Positions 12,904-20,804 of a stretch of 31,024 bases of DNA are shown piece by piece. The stretch covers positions 1 to 31,024 of the forward strand of contig DAIRCJ010000008.1 of the NCBI GenBank assembly GCA_036796755.1. The letters are read 5' to 3'. The DNA is from CALKMS01 sp036796755 (GTDB taxonomy: Bacteria > Actinomycetota > Aquicultoria > SKW223 > CALKMS01). Under the pieces are notes generated by a model. It had not been told where the DNA came from, made no database searches, and worked only from the letters and a program-made list of their open reading frames with translations. A program made the position numbers and the translations under genes. Every line of letters begins with the position of its first letter. Position 1 is the stretch's first letter.

Positions 12904-14999
12904 GTTTTTTTCAGCGACTGCCCTTAGTTTATAAAATAGCCCTGCCCTTTATCCTTATCAACCTCTGTACCTCTTTAATTGCTGACCCGGTAGCTACTTA
13001 CTGGGTTAGAGAAAAAATCAAGTCTGAGATGAAAACACGATTGGAAAGCAATCTCAAACAGCTAGTTAACTATTTTAATTTTGAGGAAAGGCGCTTAAAA
13101 CTTTTTACTCGCTCCCAGTCCACCCGACCAACCGTTCAAGAAGCAATGGAAAAAAAAGATCTGGTTGCTTTGCACCGCTCCTTGGTTCCCCAGGAAGTAA
13201 TCAACGAATTTGATTTTGTGGAAGTAACGGATAAAGAAGGGGTAGTTATTTACAATCATAACGGTCCTTTTCCTATGGGTCAGGACTTAAAAAATTTAGA
13301 AATTATAAAAATGGGGCTTTTAGAAATGAACTTTGCCACTCTTCATCAAAACCATCTGATAGCCGTGGCTCCCCTTTACCAGACTCAGGGCCTGGCTGGG
13401 CTTATCCTGGTAGGTGAAAAAATTCGGGCCAGCTTAATTAAAAAGGAAGTTCTTTTTAATCAGGCTGATTTCTGTCTTTTTGAAGCTGGCAAAACTCACT
13501 CAAGCTGCACCTCGCTAAAAACTCATCCTCGCCCCAATTTGAAATTAATAGAAAAAACCAGGAGAAAAGAAGAAGTTACCACGCACCTGGAAACTGTGGG
13601 AGAAAAATCGTTTTACACTATCTATTCTCCTTTTTATCTTAATAATGTTCCCGTCGGGACCCTTATAGTAAGAATTAGCGCCCGCCCGGTAGAAGAAGCA
13701 ACGAGAGAAGTAGTTTTCAACGTAGTTTTGCTCAACCTTTTATTAATAATTCTAATCGCCTTTTTCTCCTACTTTTTAGGAAATTTAATTGCTCAACCGG
13801 TTAACTCTCTGACTAAAGTGGCTGAAGAAGTGGGAAAAGGAAACTTAAGTGTCAAAGCCCGGGTTAAAAGCGGAGATGAAATTGAAGTCCTAGCTGAGGC
13901 CTTCAACCAGATGATAGAAAAAATCAAGCAACAACAGGAAAGTTTAAACCAGAAGCTTTTTGAGCTCTCGGTAATTTACGACATAGCCTTAACTATTAGC
14001 ACCACTTTCAATCTTGAGGAAATAATCCCCATTCTTACCGAAAGCAGCCGAAGAGTTTTCGACGCCGACCTTGTCTGTGTTTACCTTCTTGATCCGGAAA
14101 GCAAAAACCTAAAACTTGGCACCTGCAGTAAAAGCTCTCGCTTAACTCAACAAGTTGAGAAAACACTGGAAGAAAGGTTCCTTCCCGAACTTAAAGACAA
14201 ACCCAACCTTTTGGAAACAAACCCCTTAAAAACTTCCCCTTTCAAATCGGTAATGGCTCAAAATATGATAGCTGAAGGGAAAACCGAAGGGGCAATTTTC
14301 GTTGCCAGCCTGGACAAGGAGTATAGCCCAGATGACTTACAAGTCCTAACCACCCTGGCTCAGCAAGCAGCCGTGGCAATTGAAAACGCTCACCTCTTTG
14401 ACTCGCTGGAAAAAGCCTATCTAGGAATTGTTCGAGCTCTGGCTATTGCCATTGATGCTCGCGATTCTTACACCCGTGGTCACTCAGAAAGAGTGGCGGA
14501 GTTTGCCACCTCCCTGGGAAAAGAAATTGGACTTTCAGCTCAAGAAATTCACGAACTGGAAATAGCTGCTTACCTTCACGACATTGGAAAAATCGGCATT
14601 CCCGATGACATCCTCTTAAAACCAGCCCGTTTAAACAAAGAAGAAATGAGAAGAGTCAGAGAACACCCGAGTATTGGTGCCAGTATTTTAAACCCTCTCA
14701 TTTTTCTGGGAGAGGTTGTTCCCACTATTAAATACCATCACGAGCACTACGACGGTGGAGGCTACCCCGAAGGGCTGAAAGGAAAGTCCATTCCTCTTGG
14801 CGCCCGAATCCTCAGTTTGGCTGATGCCTTTGAAGCTATGACTAGCGATCGCCCTTATCGTAAAGCCCGCTCAATTGAAGAAGCAGTTAAAGAAATTAAG
14901 AGGTGCTCTGGAATTCAGTTTGACCCTGAGCTGGTGGAAGCTTTTATCCAGGTTTTAAAGAAAAGGGGAATTATCGAAAAACCCGAAAGTTCTTCTTGA
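12900..14999 (+). CDS. Membrane receptor with HAMP, GAF and HD-GYP domains (c-di-GMP phosphodiesterase)
   Basis: HD-GYP domains hydrolyse cyclic di-GMP. In this 699-aa protein a first membrane helix (about 10-30) and a second (about 273-300) frame an extracellular sensor region of some 240 residues, probably Cache-like. A HAMP linker (about 300-350), a GAF domain (about 365-500) and the HD-GYP domain follow. In the last, RGHSERV, the metal-binding H560-D561 (HDIGKIGIPD), HHEHYDGGG, GYP at 621-623 and ADAFEAMTSDRPYR are all present, so it should be catalytically active. It is translationally coupled to the PstS-like lipoprotein upstream, which may present a ligand to the extracellular domain. 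No diguanylate cyclase (GGDEF) domain is visible in the window. Confidence 0.93.
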   Translation: MSFFQRLPLVYKIALPFILINLCTSLIADPVATYWVREKIKSEMKTRLESNLKQLVNYFNFEERRLKLFTRSQSTRPTVQEAMEKKDLVALHRSLVPQEVINEFDFVEVTDKEGVVIYNHNGPFPMGQDLKNLEIIKMGLLEMNFATLHQNHLIAVAPLYQTQGLAGLILVGEKIRASLIKKEVLFNQADFCLFEAGKTHSSCTSLKTHPRPNLKLIEKTRRKEEVTTHLETVGEKSFYTIYSPFYLNNVPVGTLIVRISARPVEEATREVVFNVVLLNLLLIILIAFFSYFLGNLIAQPVNSLTKVAEEVGKGNLSVKARVKSGDEIEVLAEAFNQMIEKIKQQQESLNQKLFELSVIYDIALTISTTFNLEEIIPILTESSRRVFDADLVCVYLLDPESKNLKLGTCSKSSRLTQQVEKTLEERFLPELKDKPNLLETNPLKTSPFKSVMAQNMIAEGKTEGAIFVASLDKEYSPDDLQVLTTLAQQAAVAIENAHLFDSLEKAYLGIVRALAIAIDARDSYTRGHSERVAEFATSLGKEIGLSAQEIHELEIAAYLHDIGKIGIPDDILLKPARLNKEEMRRVREHPSIGASILNPLIFLGEVVPTIKYHHEHYDGGGYPEGLKGKSIPLGARILSLADAFEAMTSDRPYRKARSIEEAVKEIKRCSGIQFDPELVEAFIQVLKKRGIIEKPESSS

Positions 15000-15047
15000 A
15001 AATCCACTTCCCTTTATCAATTTAAACTTTAATTCTTTCCTTATTGC

Positions 15048-15076
15048 TTGTTACTTGCCTGAAAGCTTGATAAAAT
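15048..15076 (+). promoter_or_regulatory. Promoter of lysC-asd
   Basis: TTGTTA (15048-15053), a 17-nt spacer and TAAAAT (15071-15076). Expected start is near 15083, giving a leader of about 33 nt with GGGAGG ahead of the TTG start; there is no room for a lysine riboswitch. Confidence 0.55.
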
Positions 15077-15115
15077 ACCCTCTTATTCAGAGCAAGCTTT
15101 TATTCGGGAGGAATT

Positions 15116-16360
15116 TTGAACCTGATTGTCCAGAAATTTGGGGGAACATCGGTTGCCAATGTTTCCCGAATCAAAAAAGTGGCGAAAAAAGTTGCCGCTA
15201 CCGCTGACTCTGGAAAGAAAGTTGTAGTTGTGGTTTCCGCTCTTGGCGATACCACCGACCGCTTAATTAAAATGGCTCATCAAGTAAGCTCCTCTCCTTC
15301 TCCCCGAGAACTTGATATGCTGCTTTCCACTGGCGAACAGGTCTCAGCCGCTTTGCTTTCTATGGCTTTACAGGCTCTCGGTTATCCCGCTATCTCCTTA
15401 AACGCTGCTCAAGCCGGAATTAAAACCGACAAAATTCACACCAAAGCCCGTCTTTTAGAGATTGACACCGAAAGAATCAACCGGGAACTAAAAAAAGGAA
15501 AAATTGTGGTTATAACTGGTTTTCAAGGAATAACTGAAGAAGAAGACATCACCACCTTAGGAAGAGGAGGGTCTGATCTGACCGCTATTGCCCTGGCAGC
15601 AGCTTTAAAAGCCGACCTCTGCGAAATTTACACCGATGTTCAAGGCGTTTTTACTGCTGACCCAAGATTGGTTCCTCAAGCTCGCCTTTTAAAAAAAATT
15701 TCCTACGAGGAGATGTTAGAAATGGCGGCTACTGGTGCCCGGGTAATGCAAACCCGAGCTGTAGAGTACGCCAGGAATTTTAAAGTTAGAATTCTGGTCA
15801 AATCAAGTTTTAACGAGGGTAGAGGCACTTTGATAACTGGAGAGGAGGAGATAGGAATGGAAAAGCCAATTATCAGCGGAGTAACCTTTGATGTTTCCGA
15901 AGCCAAGTTGACAATTAGGGAAGTGCCGGACCGACCAGGAATAGCCGCCAAAATCTTCGGCAGTTTAGCCCAAGCCCAGATCAATGTAGATATGATTATT
16001 CAAAACATCAGCCAGGCGGGAACCACCGATATTTCCTTCACCGTTGAACGCACTGACCTTAACCGAGCTGAAAAAGTACTAAAAAAAGTCTGCCAAGAAC
16101 TGGGAGCCAAGGGAATTGAAGTAGACCCGGAGATTGGTAAAGTTTCCCTTGTGGGAGCAGGAATGAAAACCCACCCCGGGATAGCCGCCCGAATGTTTAA
16201 AGCTCTGGCAGAAAAAAATATCAACATTGAAATGATTAGCACCTCCACTATCAAAATTTCCTGCGTAATCAAAGCTCAAAATGTTAAAAAGGCTGTCCAA
16301 GCTCTCCATCAAGAATTTAATCTTGCAAGAGAAGACATCAGGGAAGAGGAAGAAGTTTAG
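15116..16360 (+). CDS. lysC: Aspartate kinase (monofunctional, two ACT domains)
   Basis: The enzyme phosphorylates aspartate, the first step toward lysine, threonine, methionine and diaminopimelate. In the 414-aa protein the kinase domain opens with VQKFGGTSVANVSRI; the ATP/aspartate residues are in VVSALGDTTDRL, STGEQVSAALLSMAL, TLGRGGSDLTAIALAAAL and the YTDVQGVFTADPRLVPQA stretch. Two C-terminal ACT domains (from about 260 and 340) bind feedback amino acids; the first includes VPDRPGIAAKIFG. It starts at TTG 15116 with GGGAGG 5 nt ahead. Stop and next start share bases (TAGTG), so it is coupled to asd, the next step of the pathway. Confidence 0.96.
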   Translation: MNLIVQKFGGTSVANVSRIKKVAKKVAATADSGKKVVVVVSALGDTTDRLIKMAHQVSSSPSPRELDMLLSTGEQVSAALLSMALQALGYPAISLNAAQAGIKTDKIHTKARLLEIDTERINRELKKGKIVVITGFQGITEEEDITTLGRGGSDLTAIALAAALKADLCEIYTDVQGVFTADPRLVPQARLLKKISYEEMLEMAATGARVMQTRAVEYARNFKVRILVKSSFNEGRGTLITGEEEIGMEKPIISGVTFDVSEAKLTIREVPDRPGIAAKIFGSLAQAQINVDMIIQNISQAGTTDISFTVERTDLNRAEKVLKKVCQELGAKGIEVDPEIGKVSLVGAGMKTHPGIAARMFKALAEKNINIEMISTSTIKISCVIKAQNVKKAVQALHQEFNLAREDIREEEEV

Positions 16361-17370
16361 TGGCTTACCGGGTTGGTATTGTTGGAGCAACTGGCGCCGT
16401 CGGTCAGGAAATGCGAAAAATCCTGGCCGAGCGAGGCTTTCCTTTGGCCAGCTTAAAGCTGATGGCTTCTTCCCGCTCGGCTGGCAAAGAGCTTGATTTT
16501 CAAGGAGAAAAAATAAAAGTCAGGGAAGCTTCCCCGCAGGAGTTTAAAGACCTGGACCTGGTTTTATTCTCCGCCGGAGCCTCGGTAAGCAAAGCTCTGG
16601 CCCCGGAAGCAGTCAAAGCGGGAGCGGTAGTAATTGACAATAGCAGCGCCTTTAGAATGGAAGAAAATGTTCCTCTTACCGTTCCCGAAGTTAACCCGGA
16701 AACCCTTAATCAACATCAGGGTCTTATTGCTAATCCTAACTGCTCAACCATTCAATTAGTGGTGGTGATTAATCCTCTTCACCGCACTTACCAAATTAAA
16801 AGAATGGTAATAACCACTTTTCAGTCAGTTTCAGGAACCGGTCGGCGAGCAATTGAAGAGTTGAGAAACCAGACCCGTGCTTTTCTTGAAGGCCAGCCGG
16901 TAAAAAAAGAAGTTTACCCTCACCAGATAGCCTTTAATCTTCTTCCTCAAATCGATGTCTTCCTGGAAAACCTTTACACCAAAGAAGAAATGAAGCTGGT
17001 TAACGAAACCCGGAAAATCCTTAACGACCACTCCCTTAAAATCACCTCTACCTGTGTTCGCGTACCGGTCTTTGTTTCTCATTCTGAATCGGTTAATCTG
17101 GAGCTGGAAAAGCCCGTTGAGCTTGGCGAAGTCAGAGACCTTCTTAAAAACTCACCCGGAGTTAAAGTCCTAGACGAGCCAGAAAAATCTCTTTATCCTC
17201 TGCCTTTAATGGCGGAAGGAACTGACCACTGCTTTGTTGGGCGAATAAGGCCTGATGAATCTCTCCCTTCCGGATTGAACCTCTGGATTGTCGCTGATAA
17301 CCTGCGAAAAGGAGCAGCCCTAAACGCCATCCAGATAGCTGAGGAACTGGTTAAAAGAGGTCTTATCTAA
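16360..17370 (+). CDS. asd: Aspartate-semialdehyde dehydrogenase
   Basis: It reduces aspartyl phosphate, the product of the upstream lysC, to aspartate semialdehyde using NADPH. The 336-aa protein has the nucleotide-binding GIVGATGAVGQEM at the N-terminus, FSAGASVSKALAPEA, the catalytic cysteine in NPNCSTIQLV (C126), and VSGTGRRAIEEL, with a C-terminal VRVPVFVSHSESVNLELE segment. All are characteristic of the bacterial Asd family. It starts at GTG 16360, overlapping the lysC stop by one base. It ends 14 nt before the convergent CBS gene, with no obvious terminator between. Confidence 0.96.
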   Translation: MAYRVGIVGATGAVGQEMRKILAERGFPLASLKLMASSRSAGKELDFQGEKIKVREASPQEFKDLDLVLFSAGASVSKALAPEAVKAGAVVIDNSSAFRMEENVPLTVPEVNPETLNQHQGLIANPNCSTIQLVVVINPLHRTYQIKRMVITTFQSVSGTGRRAIEELRNQTRAFLEGQPVKKEVYPHQIAFNLLPQIDVFLENLYTKEEMKLVNETRKILNDHSLKITSTCVRVPVFVSHSESVNLELEKPVELGEVRDLLKNSPGVKVLDEPEKSLYPLPLMAEGTDHCFVGRIRPDESLPSGLNLWIVADNLRKGAALNAIQIAEELVKRGLI

Positions 17371-17384
17371 AATTTCCTGGTTGT

Positions 17385-17837
17385 TTAAAGAAGAGAAAAG
17401 GTTAGATTGTAACCACTCACTTCTTCAATATCGGTCAGGGAAATCAAGCCTACAAGCCTGTTTCCTTCAACCACCGGCAAGCGACGAATCTTGTTTTCCA
17501 CCATCTTTTCCAGAGCGCTTAGAAGAGTATCTTGAGGCTTGATAGTTAGCAAATCGCTACTCATTACCTCGCTCACCTTAATTTCCGAAGGAGAAGTTTT
17601 TCTTTTATAAACCGCCGATAATACATCGCCATCCGTTAGAACGCCTTTCAGGCTATCCCCTTCGGCTACCACTAAAAAGTTAACGCCTTCTTCTTCCATC
17701 TTGGAAATTGCTGCCTCGAGGTTTGCCTCTGGAACGACAGTGATAATTTCCTTCCTCATACACTTTTCCACGGTTAGCCTGGCTATCTCTTCCGGGTCCA
17801 GCCTCTTTTTTCTTTTTAAAAAGTCTAACACGCTCAT
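17385..17837 (-). CDS. CBS-domain pair protein
   Basis: A 150-aa soluble protein made of two CBS domains (about residues 25-80 and 88-145) after a short basic N-terminus. The domains are marked by CMRKEIITVVPEANLEAAISKM, LKGVLTDGDVL, EVMSSDLLTIKPQDTLLSALEKM and LVGLISLTDIEEV. Such stand-alone pairs usually bind adenine nucleotides and act as energy-state sensors or as partners of other proteins; the specific role is unknown. Start ATG 17837 has a good ribosome site (GGAAGGGAGG). It is a single gene, convergent with asd and divergent from the helicase. Confidence 0.9.
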   Translation of the reverse strand: MSVLDFLKRKKRLDPEEIARLTVEKCMRKEIITVVPEANLEAAISKMEEEGVNFLVVAEGDSLKGVLTDGDVLSAVYKRKTSPSEIKVSEVMSSDLLTIKPQDTLLSALEKMVENKIRRLPVVEGNRLVGLISLTDIEEVSGYNLTFSLL

Positions 17838-17881
17838 CCTCCCTTCCTTTCTACCTCTGGCCGGTATCCGTCAAGACTGAC

Positions 17882-17890
17882 TGGTAAAAT
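17882..17890 (+). promoter_or_regulatory. Extended -10 promoter of the helicase gene
   Basis: TGG followed by TAAAAT at 17885-17890 is an extended -10 box. Transcription would begin near 17897, about six bases before the ATG. Confidence 0.45.
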
Positions 17891-17902
17891 TCTATCTATA
17901 CA

Positions 17903-20173
17903 ATGAAAAGTTGTAAAGAAAGAATCCTCAAAGGGCTAAATGAAAAGGGGAAAGAAGGGCACGTCGCCCTGCGCCAGCTAAAACAAAAAAGGCCTTCTTA
18001 TACGGATTTTCCTCCTGTCCAGGCCGCCTTAAAAGAAGCTTTAAATAAAATAGGAATCGAGAAACTCTACTATCACCAGGCCAAAGCTTTTGAAATCGCA
18101 AAAAAAGGCAAAAACCTGGTGGTTGTAACTGGAACCGCCAGTGGCAAAAGCCTGGCTTACCATCTGCCCGTCCTTAACACCCTTTTAGAAGAGGAAAGGG
18201 CCAGCGCTCTTTATCTCTTTCCCACCAAAGCTCTAACCCAGAACCAGCTTTCTTTCCTTCTTTCTCTTAACTTAAACATTGAAATTGGAGTTTATGACGG
18301 AGACACTCCTCCTGCTGAAAGAAGGTACCTGAGAAGATATGGCCGGCTGATTCTTTCCAATCCTGACCTTCTTAACCTGGGAATGCTGCCCCAGCATCAA
18401 AAGTGGACAAATTTTTTAAAAAACCTGAAATTCATCGTGGTTGATGAACTTCATGTTTTAAAAGGAGTTTTTGGTTCTCAGGCTGCTCTGGTCTTCCGGC
18501 GGTTAAACCGAATTTTAGAGCTTTATCAAGCTCACCCTCAATACATTATGGCTTCAGCCACTATTTCCAACCCGGTTGAGCTAGCCAAAAACCTGACGGG
18601 AAAGGATTTTGAATTGATTGACAAAGACACCGCTCCTCGTCCCCGGCGCTTCTTTTTCTTTTACAATCCTCCCTGGTTGAAAGAGGCGGAAAGGAGAAAA
18701 AGTTCCAGCAGCGTGGCTGCCTCGCTTCTTAAAAACCTGACCAAAGCGGGCTTAAAAACCCTGGTTTTTAACAAGTCAAAGGTTCTTTCCGAGTTAATTT
18801 TACAGCGAGCTCGAAAAGGCCTTCCCCCGGAAAAAAGAAAGCAGTTAGCTGCTTATCGCGCCGGCTACCTTCCGGAAGAAAGGAGAAAAATCGAATCCCT
18901 CTTTTTTCGGGAAAAAATCCTGGGGGTAAGCGCCACTCAAGCCCTTGAGTTAGGAATTGACATTGGAGGGCTGGATGTAGTAGTTATCAACGGCTATCCC
19001 GGGTCGCCCGCCTCTTTCTGGCAACAAGCAGGTAGGACTGGCCGACGAGAAAAAGAAGGTTATATTGTTTTTTTAGCCGAAGACAACCCTCTCGACCAGT
19101 ACATAGTCAACCATCCGGAAGTAATCTGGGAAAAAACCGGGGCTCAAGCTGTAATTGACCCTTCAAATGAAAAAATTAACCGGGCTCACCTCCTGGCAGC
19201 CGCTTACGAGCTTCCCCTTCAGGAAAGCGACCAGAAATACTTTGGTCAACAAATGCTCAGCCACTTAAAAAAACTCACCCGGGAAGGATGGCTAATTAAA
19301 AAGGGGGATAAATGGCACCTTTCCCGTCCTTTCTATCCGGCCTCCCGGATTAATCTTCGTTCGGTTTCTTCCCGCCCCTACCAGATTGTTTTAAAAGAAA
19401 GTGGCCTTCTTTTAGGAACCCTAGAAGAAAGCCTGGCTTTCCTTTACCTTCATCCGGGAGCAGTTTACCTCCATCAAGGAGAACCTTATGAGGTAGAGAA
19501 GCTTTTAATCGAGAAAGGAGTCGCCCTGGTTAAACCTTTTTCTGGCTCTTACTACACTCAACCAAAAGAAGAAAGCTACCTGGAAATCATTAAGATTGAG
19601 GAAAAAAGAAAGACTAAAGGGGTAAATCTCTATCGGGGTCAGGTAAGAGTAAAAAGAGAGCTCCTGGGTTTTGTAAAAAGGAACATGGCAACCGGAGAAA
19701 TTCTGGGCTTTGAGGAGCTAAATCTGCCGGACTGGTCTTTCCAGACTGAAGCTTACTGGTTTTCTCTCCCGGAAATAATTGTCAACAAGGTTGGCTCCAA
19801 AGAGTTAGCTGGGGCGCTCCACGCTCTTGAACATGCCGTAATTGCTCTTTTCCCTCTTTTTGCCCTCTGCGATCGCTGGGATGTGGGAGGACTATCAACT
19901 CCCTATCATTATCAAGTTGAAGCCCCGGCCGTTTTTTTCTATGATGGCTACGAAGGGGGAATTGGTCTCTCAGCCCGAGCTTTCAACCACTTCTGGAAAC
20001 ATTTAAAAGCAGCTTATGAGTTAGTTAAAAACTGCCCTTGTCAGGAAGGTTGTCCTTCCTGTATTCATTCTCCCAAGTGCGGTAACTTAAATGAGGTATT
20101 AGACAAACAAGCCGCTCTGAAGCTTTTTAAACTTTTACTTTCGGTTTCGGGTTCCTCAGGTCTTGACAGATAG
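17903..20173 (+). CDS. mrfA: MrfA/YprA-type superfamily 2 DEAD/H helicase with C-terminal zinc domain
   Basis: This 756-aa protein matches the MrfA family (DNA repair of mitomycin damage in Bacillus subtilis) in length and layout. Motif I is GTASGKS at 77-83, motif II DELH at 181-184, motif III ASATISNP, and motif VI HQ...QAGRTGRR in the second RecA-like domain, which also has ATQALELGIDIGGLD. The C-terminal DUF1998 region ends with the cysteine cluster C711-C713-C717-C720-C726. The ATG at 17903 has no ribosome site; TGG-TAAAAT (17882-17890) lies 12 nt upstream, so the message would have a leader of only a few bases. The last codons overlap the -35 box of the next promoter. Confidence 0.88.
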   Translation: MKSCKERILKGLNEKGKEGHVALRQLKQKRPSYTDFPPVQAALKEALNKIGIEKLYYHQAKAFEIAKKGKNLVVVTGTASGKSLAYHLPVLNTLLEEERASALYLFPTKALTQNQLSFLLSLNLNIEIGVYDGDTPPAERRYLRRYGRLILSNPDLLNLGMLPQHQKWTNFLKNLKFIVVDELHVLKGVFGSQAALVFRRLNRILELYQAHPQYIMASATISNPVELAKNLTGKDFELIDKDTAPRPRRFFFFYNPPWLKEAERRKSSSSVAASLLKNLTKAGLKTLVFNKSKVLSELILQRARKGLPPEKRKQLAAYRAGYLPEERRKIESLFFREKILGVSATQALELGIDIGGLDVVVINGYPGSPASFWQQAGRTGRREKEGYIVFLAEDNPLDQYIVNHPEVIWEKTGAQAVIDPSNEKINRAHLLAAAYELPLQESDQKYFGQQMLSHLKKLTREGWLIKKGDKWHLSRPFYPASRINLRSVSSRPYQIVLKESGLLLGTLEESLAFLYLHPGAVYLHQGEPYEVEKLLIEKGVALVKPFSGSYYTQPKEESYLEIIKIEEKRKTKGVNLYRGQVRVKRELLGFVKRNMATGEILGFEELNLPDWSFQTEAYWFSLPEIIVNKVGSKELAGALHALEHAVIALFPLFALCDRWDVGGLSTPYHYQVEAPAVFFYDGYEGGIGLSARAFNHFWKHLKAAYELVKNCPCQEGCPSCIHSPKCGNLNEVLDKQAALKLFKLLLSVSGSSGLDR

Positions 20174-20207
20174 AAATAATAGGTTTAAAATACCCCTATG
20201 GGTATTT
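20163..20207 (+). promoter_or_regulatory. Promoter with 20-bp palindromic operator, upstream of ferredoxin gene
   Basis: TTGACA (20163-20168), a 17-nt spacer and TAAAAT (20186-20191) make a near-consensus sigma70 promoter. A perfect palindrome AAATACCC-CTAT-GGGTATTT (20188-20207) covers the -10 box, the expected start and the ATG of the ferredoxin gene (20198). The TACCC/GGGTA arms resemble operators of CsoR/CstR-family repressors (from memory, not searched). With start near the ATG, the transcript would be leaderless. Confidence 0.7.
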
Positions 20208-20413
20208 ATAAGATTGATGAAACAAAGTGTGACGGCTCACCCTTTTGCCCGGTAGCCCGGAGTTGCGAAGCTCAGGCAGTAGTAGCCATCAAGGGAACTT
20301 CCGGGAAGACCTCCCCCGCTTCTCTAAAATACCAGATAAGACAAGATGCCTGCCGAAACTGCGGGAAGTGCGTGGTTGTTTGTCCCCGAAGAGCCGTTTA
20401 CCAGGAAGCTTGA
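20198..20413 (+). CDS. Small ferredoxin-like 4Fe-4S protein
   Basis: A 71-aa protein. The C-terminal half has one complete 4Fe-4S motif, C52, C55, C58 and C62 followed by Pro (CRNCGKCVVVCP). The N-terminal half has cysteines C11, C17 and C23 in KCDGSPFCPVARSC, which do not fit a standard second cluster but could hold a different one or a modified site. It is likely an electron carrier or redox sensor; partner unknown. The ATG sits within the palindromic operator and has no Shine-Dalgarno. It could share control with the zinc-ribbon gene that follows, since each has the same promoter/palindrome module. The start codon is well placed because the -10 box is only 7 nt away. Confidence 0.85.
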   Translation: MGIYKIDETKCDGSPFCPVARSCEAQAVVAIKGTSGKTSPASLKYQIRQDACRNCGKCVVVCPRRAVYQEA

Positions 20414-20455
20414 CAAAAGAAATCGGGCTGTGTTAAAATACCCGTAGAGGTATTT
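20410..20455 (+). promoter_or_regulatory. Second promoter with matching palindromic operator, upstream of zinc-ribbon gene
   Basis: TTGACA (20410-20415) overlaps the ferredoxin stop codon; TAAAAT (20434-20439) follows after 18 nt. The palindrome AAATACC-CGTAGA-GGTATTT (20436-20455) has the same 20-bp length and the same position relative to the -10 box as the one at 20188, and 17 of 20 bases agree. Confidence 0.68.
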
Positions 20456-20467
20456 AAAGGAGCGGAA

Positions 20468-20647
20468 ATGCCCTTATTTGAGTATAGGTGCAACAGTTGC
20501 AAAAAGGTTTTCACTATGTTATTATTATCAGACCGGGAGGAAAAAGAAGTTAAGTGTCCTTACTGCGAAAGTAAGGATGTGAAGAAAGAAATTTCAGCTT
20601 TTTCCTCCTTCGGTTTTGGAGGTTGTTCTACTACCTCATTTGGTTGA
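20468..20647 (+). CDS. FmdB-family zinc ribbon protein
   Basis: A 59-aa protein with the FmdB/putative regulatory zinc ribbon pattern: MPLFEYRCNSCKKVF supplies C8 and C11, CPYC supplies C30 and C33, and a Ser/Gly/Phe-rich tail ends with GGCSTTSFG (C53). Family members are annotated as putative regulatory proteins in formamidase and other operons; function is not known. A good ribosome site AAGGAG (20457-20462) lies 5 nt before the ATG. It is controlled by its own promoter and palindromic operator. A hairpin (20660-20675) and a strong terminator (20724-20758) lie downstream. Confidence 0.88.
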   Translation: MPLFEYRCNSCKKVFTMLLLSDREEKEVKCPYCESKDVKKEISAFSSFGFGGCSTTSFG

Positions 20648-20659
20648 GGATAGTTAAGT

Positions 20660-20675
20660 AGTGCCAGTTGGCACT
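20660..20675 (+). repeat. Short inverted repeat after the zinc-ribbon gene
   Basis: AGTGCCA and TGGCACT form a perfect 7-bp inverted repeat separated by two bases. It could be an RNA hairpin or a binding site; it has no T-tract. Confidence 0.4.
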
Positions 20676-20723
20676 TACAAGTTAGCTCTTTCCCCTTATC
20701 CTTTCTCCCTCCTGCCCCGCTTA

Positions 20724-20758
20724 GGAGGCCGCGACCCCGGCGGCCTCCACTTTTTTTT
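20724..20758 (+). terminator. Strong intrinsic terminator
   Basis: GGAGGCCGC (20724-20732) pairs perfectly with GCGGCCTCC (20740-20748) around a 7-nt loop, followed by AC and eight T. It ends the helicase/ferredoxin/zinc-ribbon region ahead of metG. Confidence 0.92.
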
Positions 20759-20804
20759 CTCTAAAAACTCAGTTATGTTAAACTATCTACTTTGGTGAAA
20801 TTAG

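Noticed and set aside
15066..15080. A third copy of the operator upstream of lysC (AAAATACCC after TAAAAT)
   Set aside because: Only the left half-site is present; the right arm GGGTATTT is missing.
15703..16390. Several 90-100-codon frames on the minus strand opposite lysC
   Set aside because: They are antisense shadows of lysC, which has clear motifs throughout.
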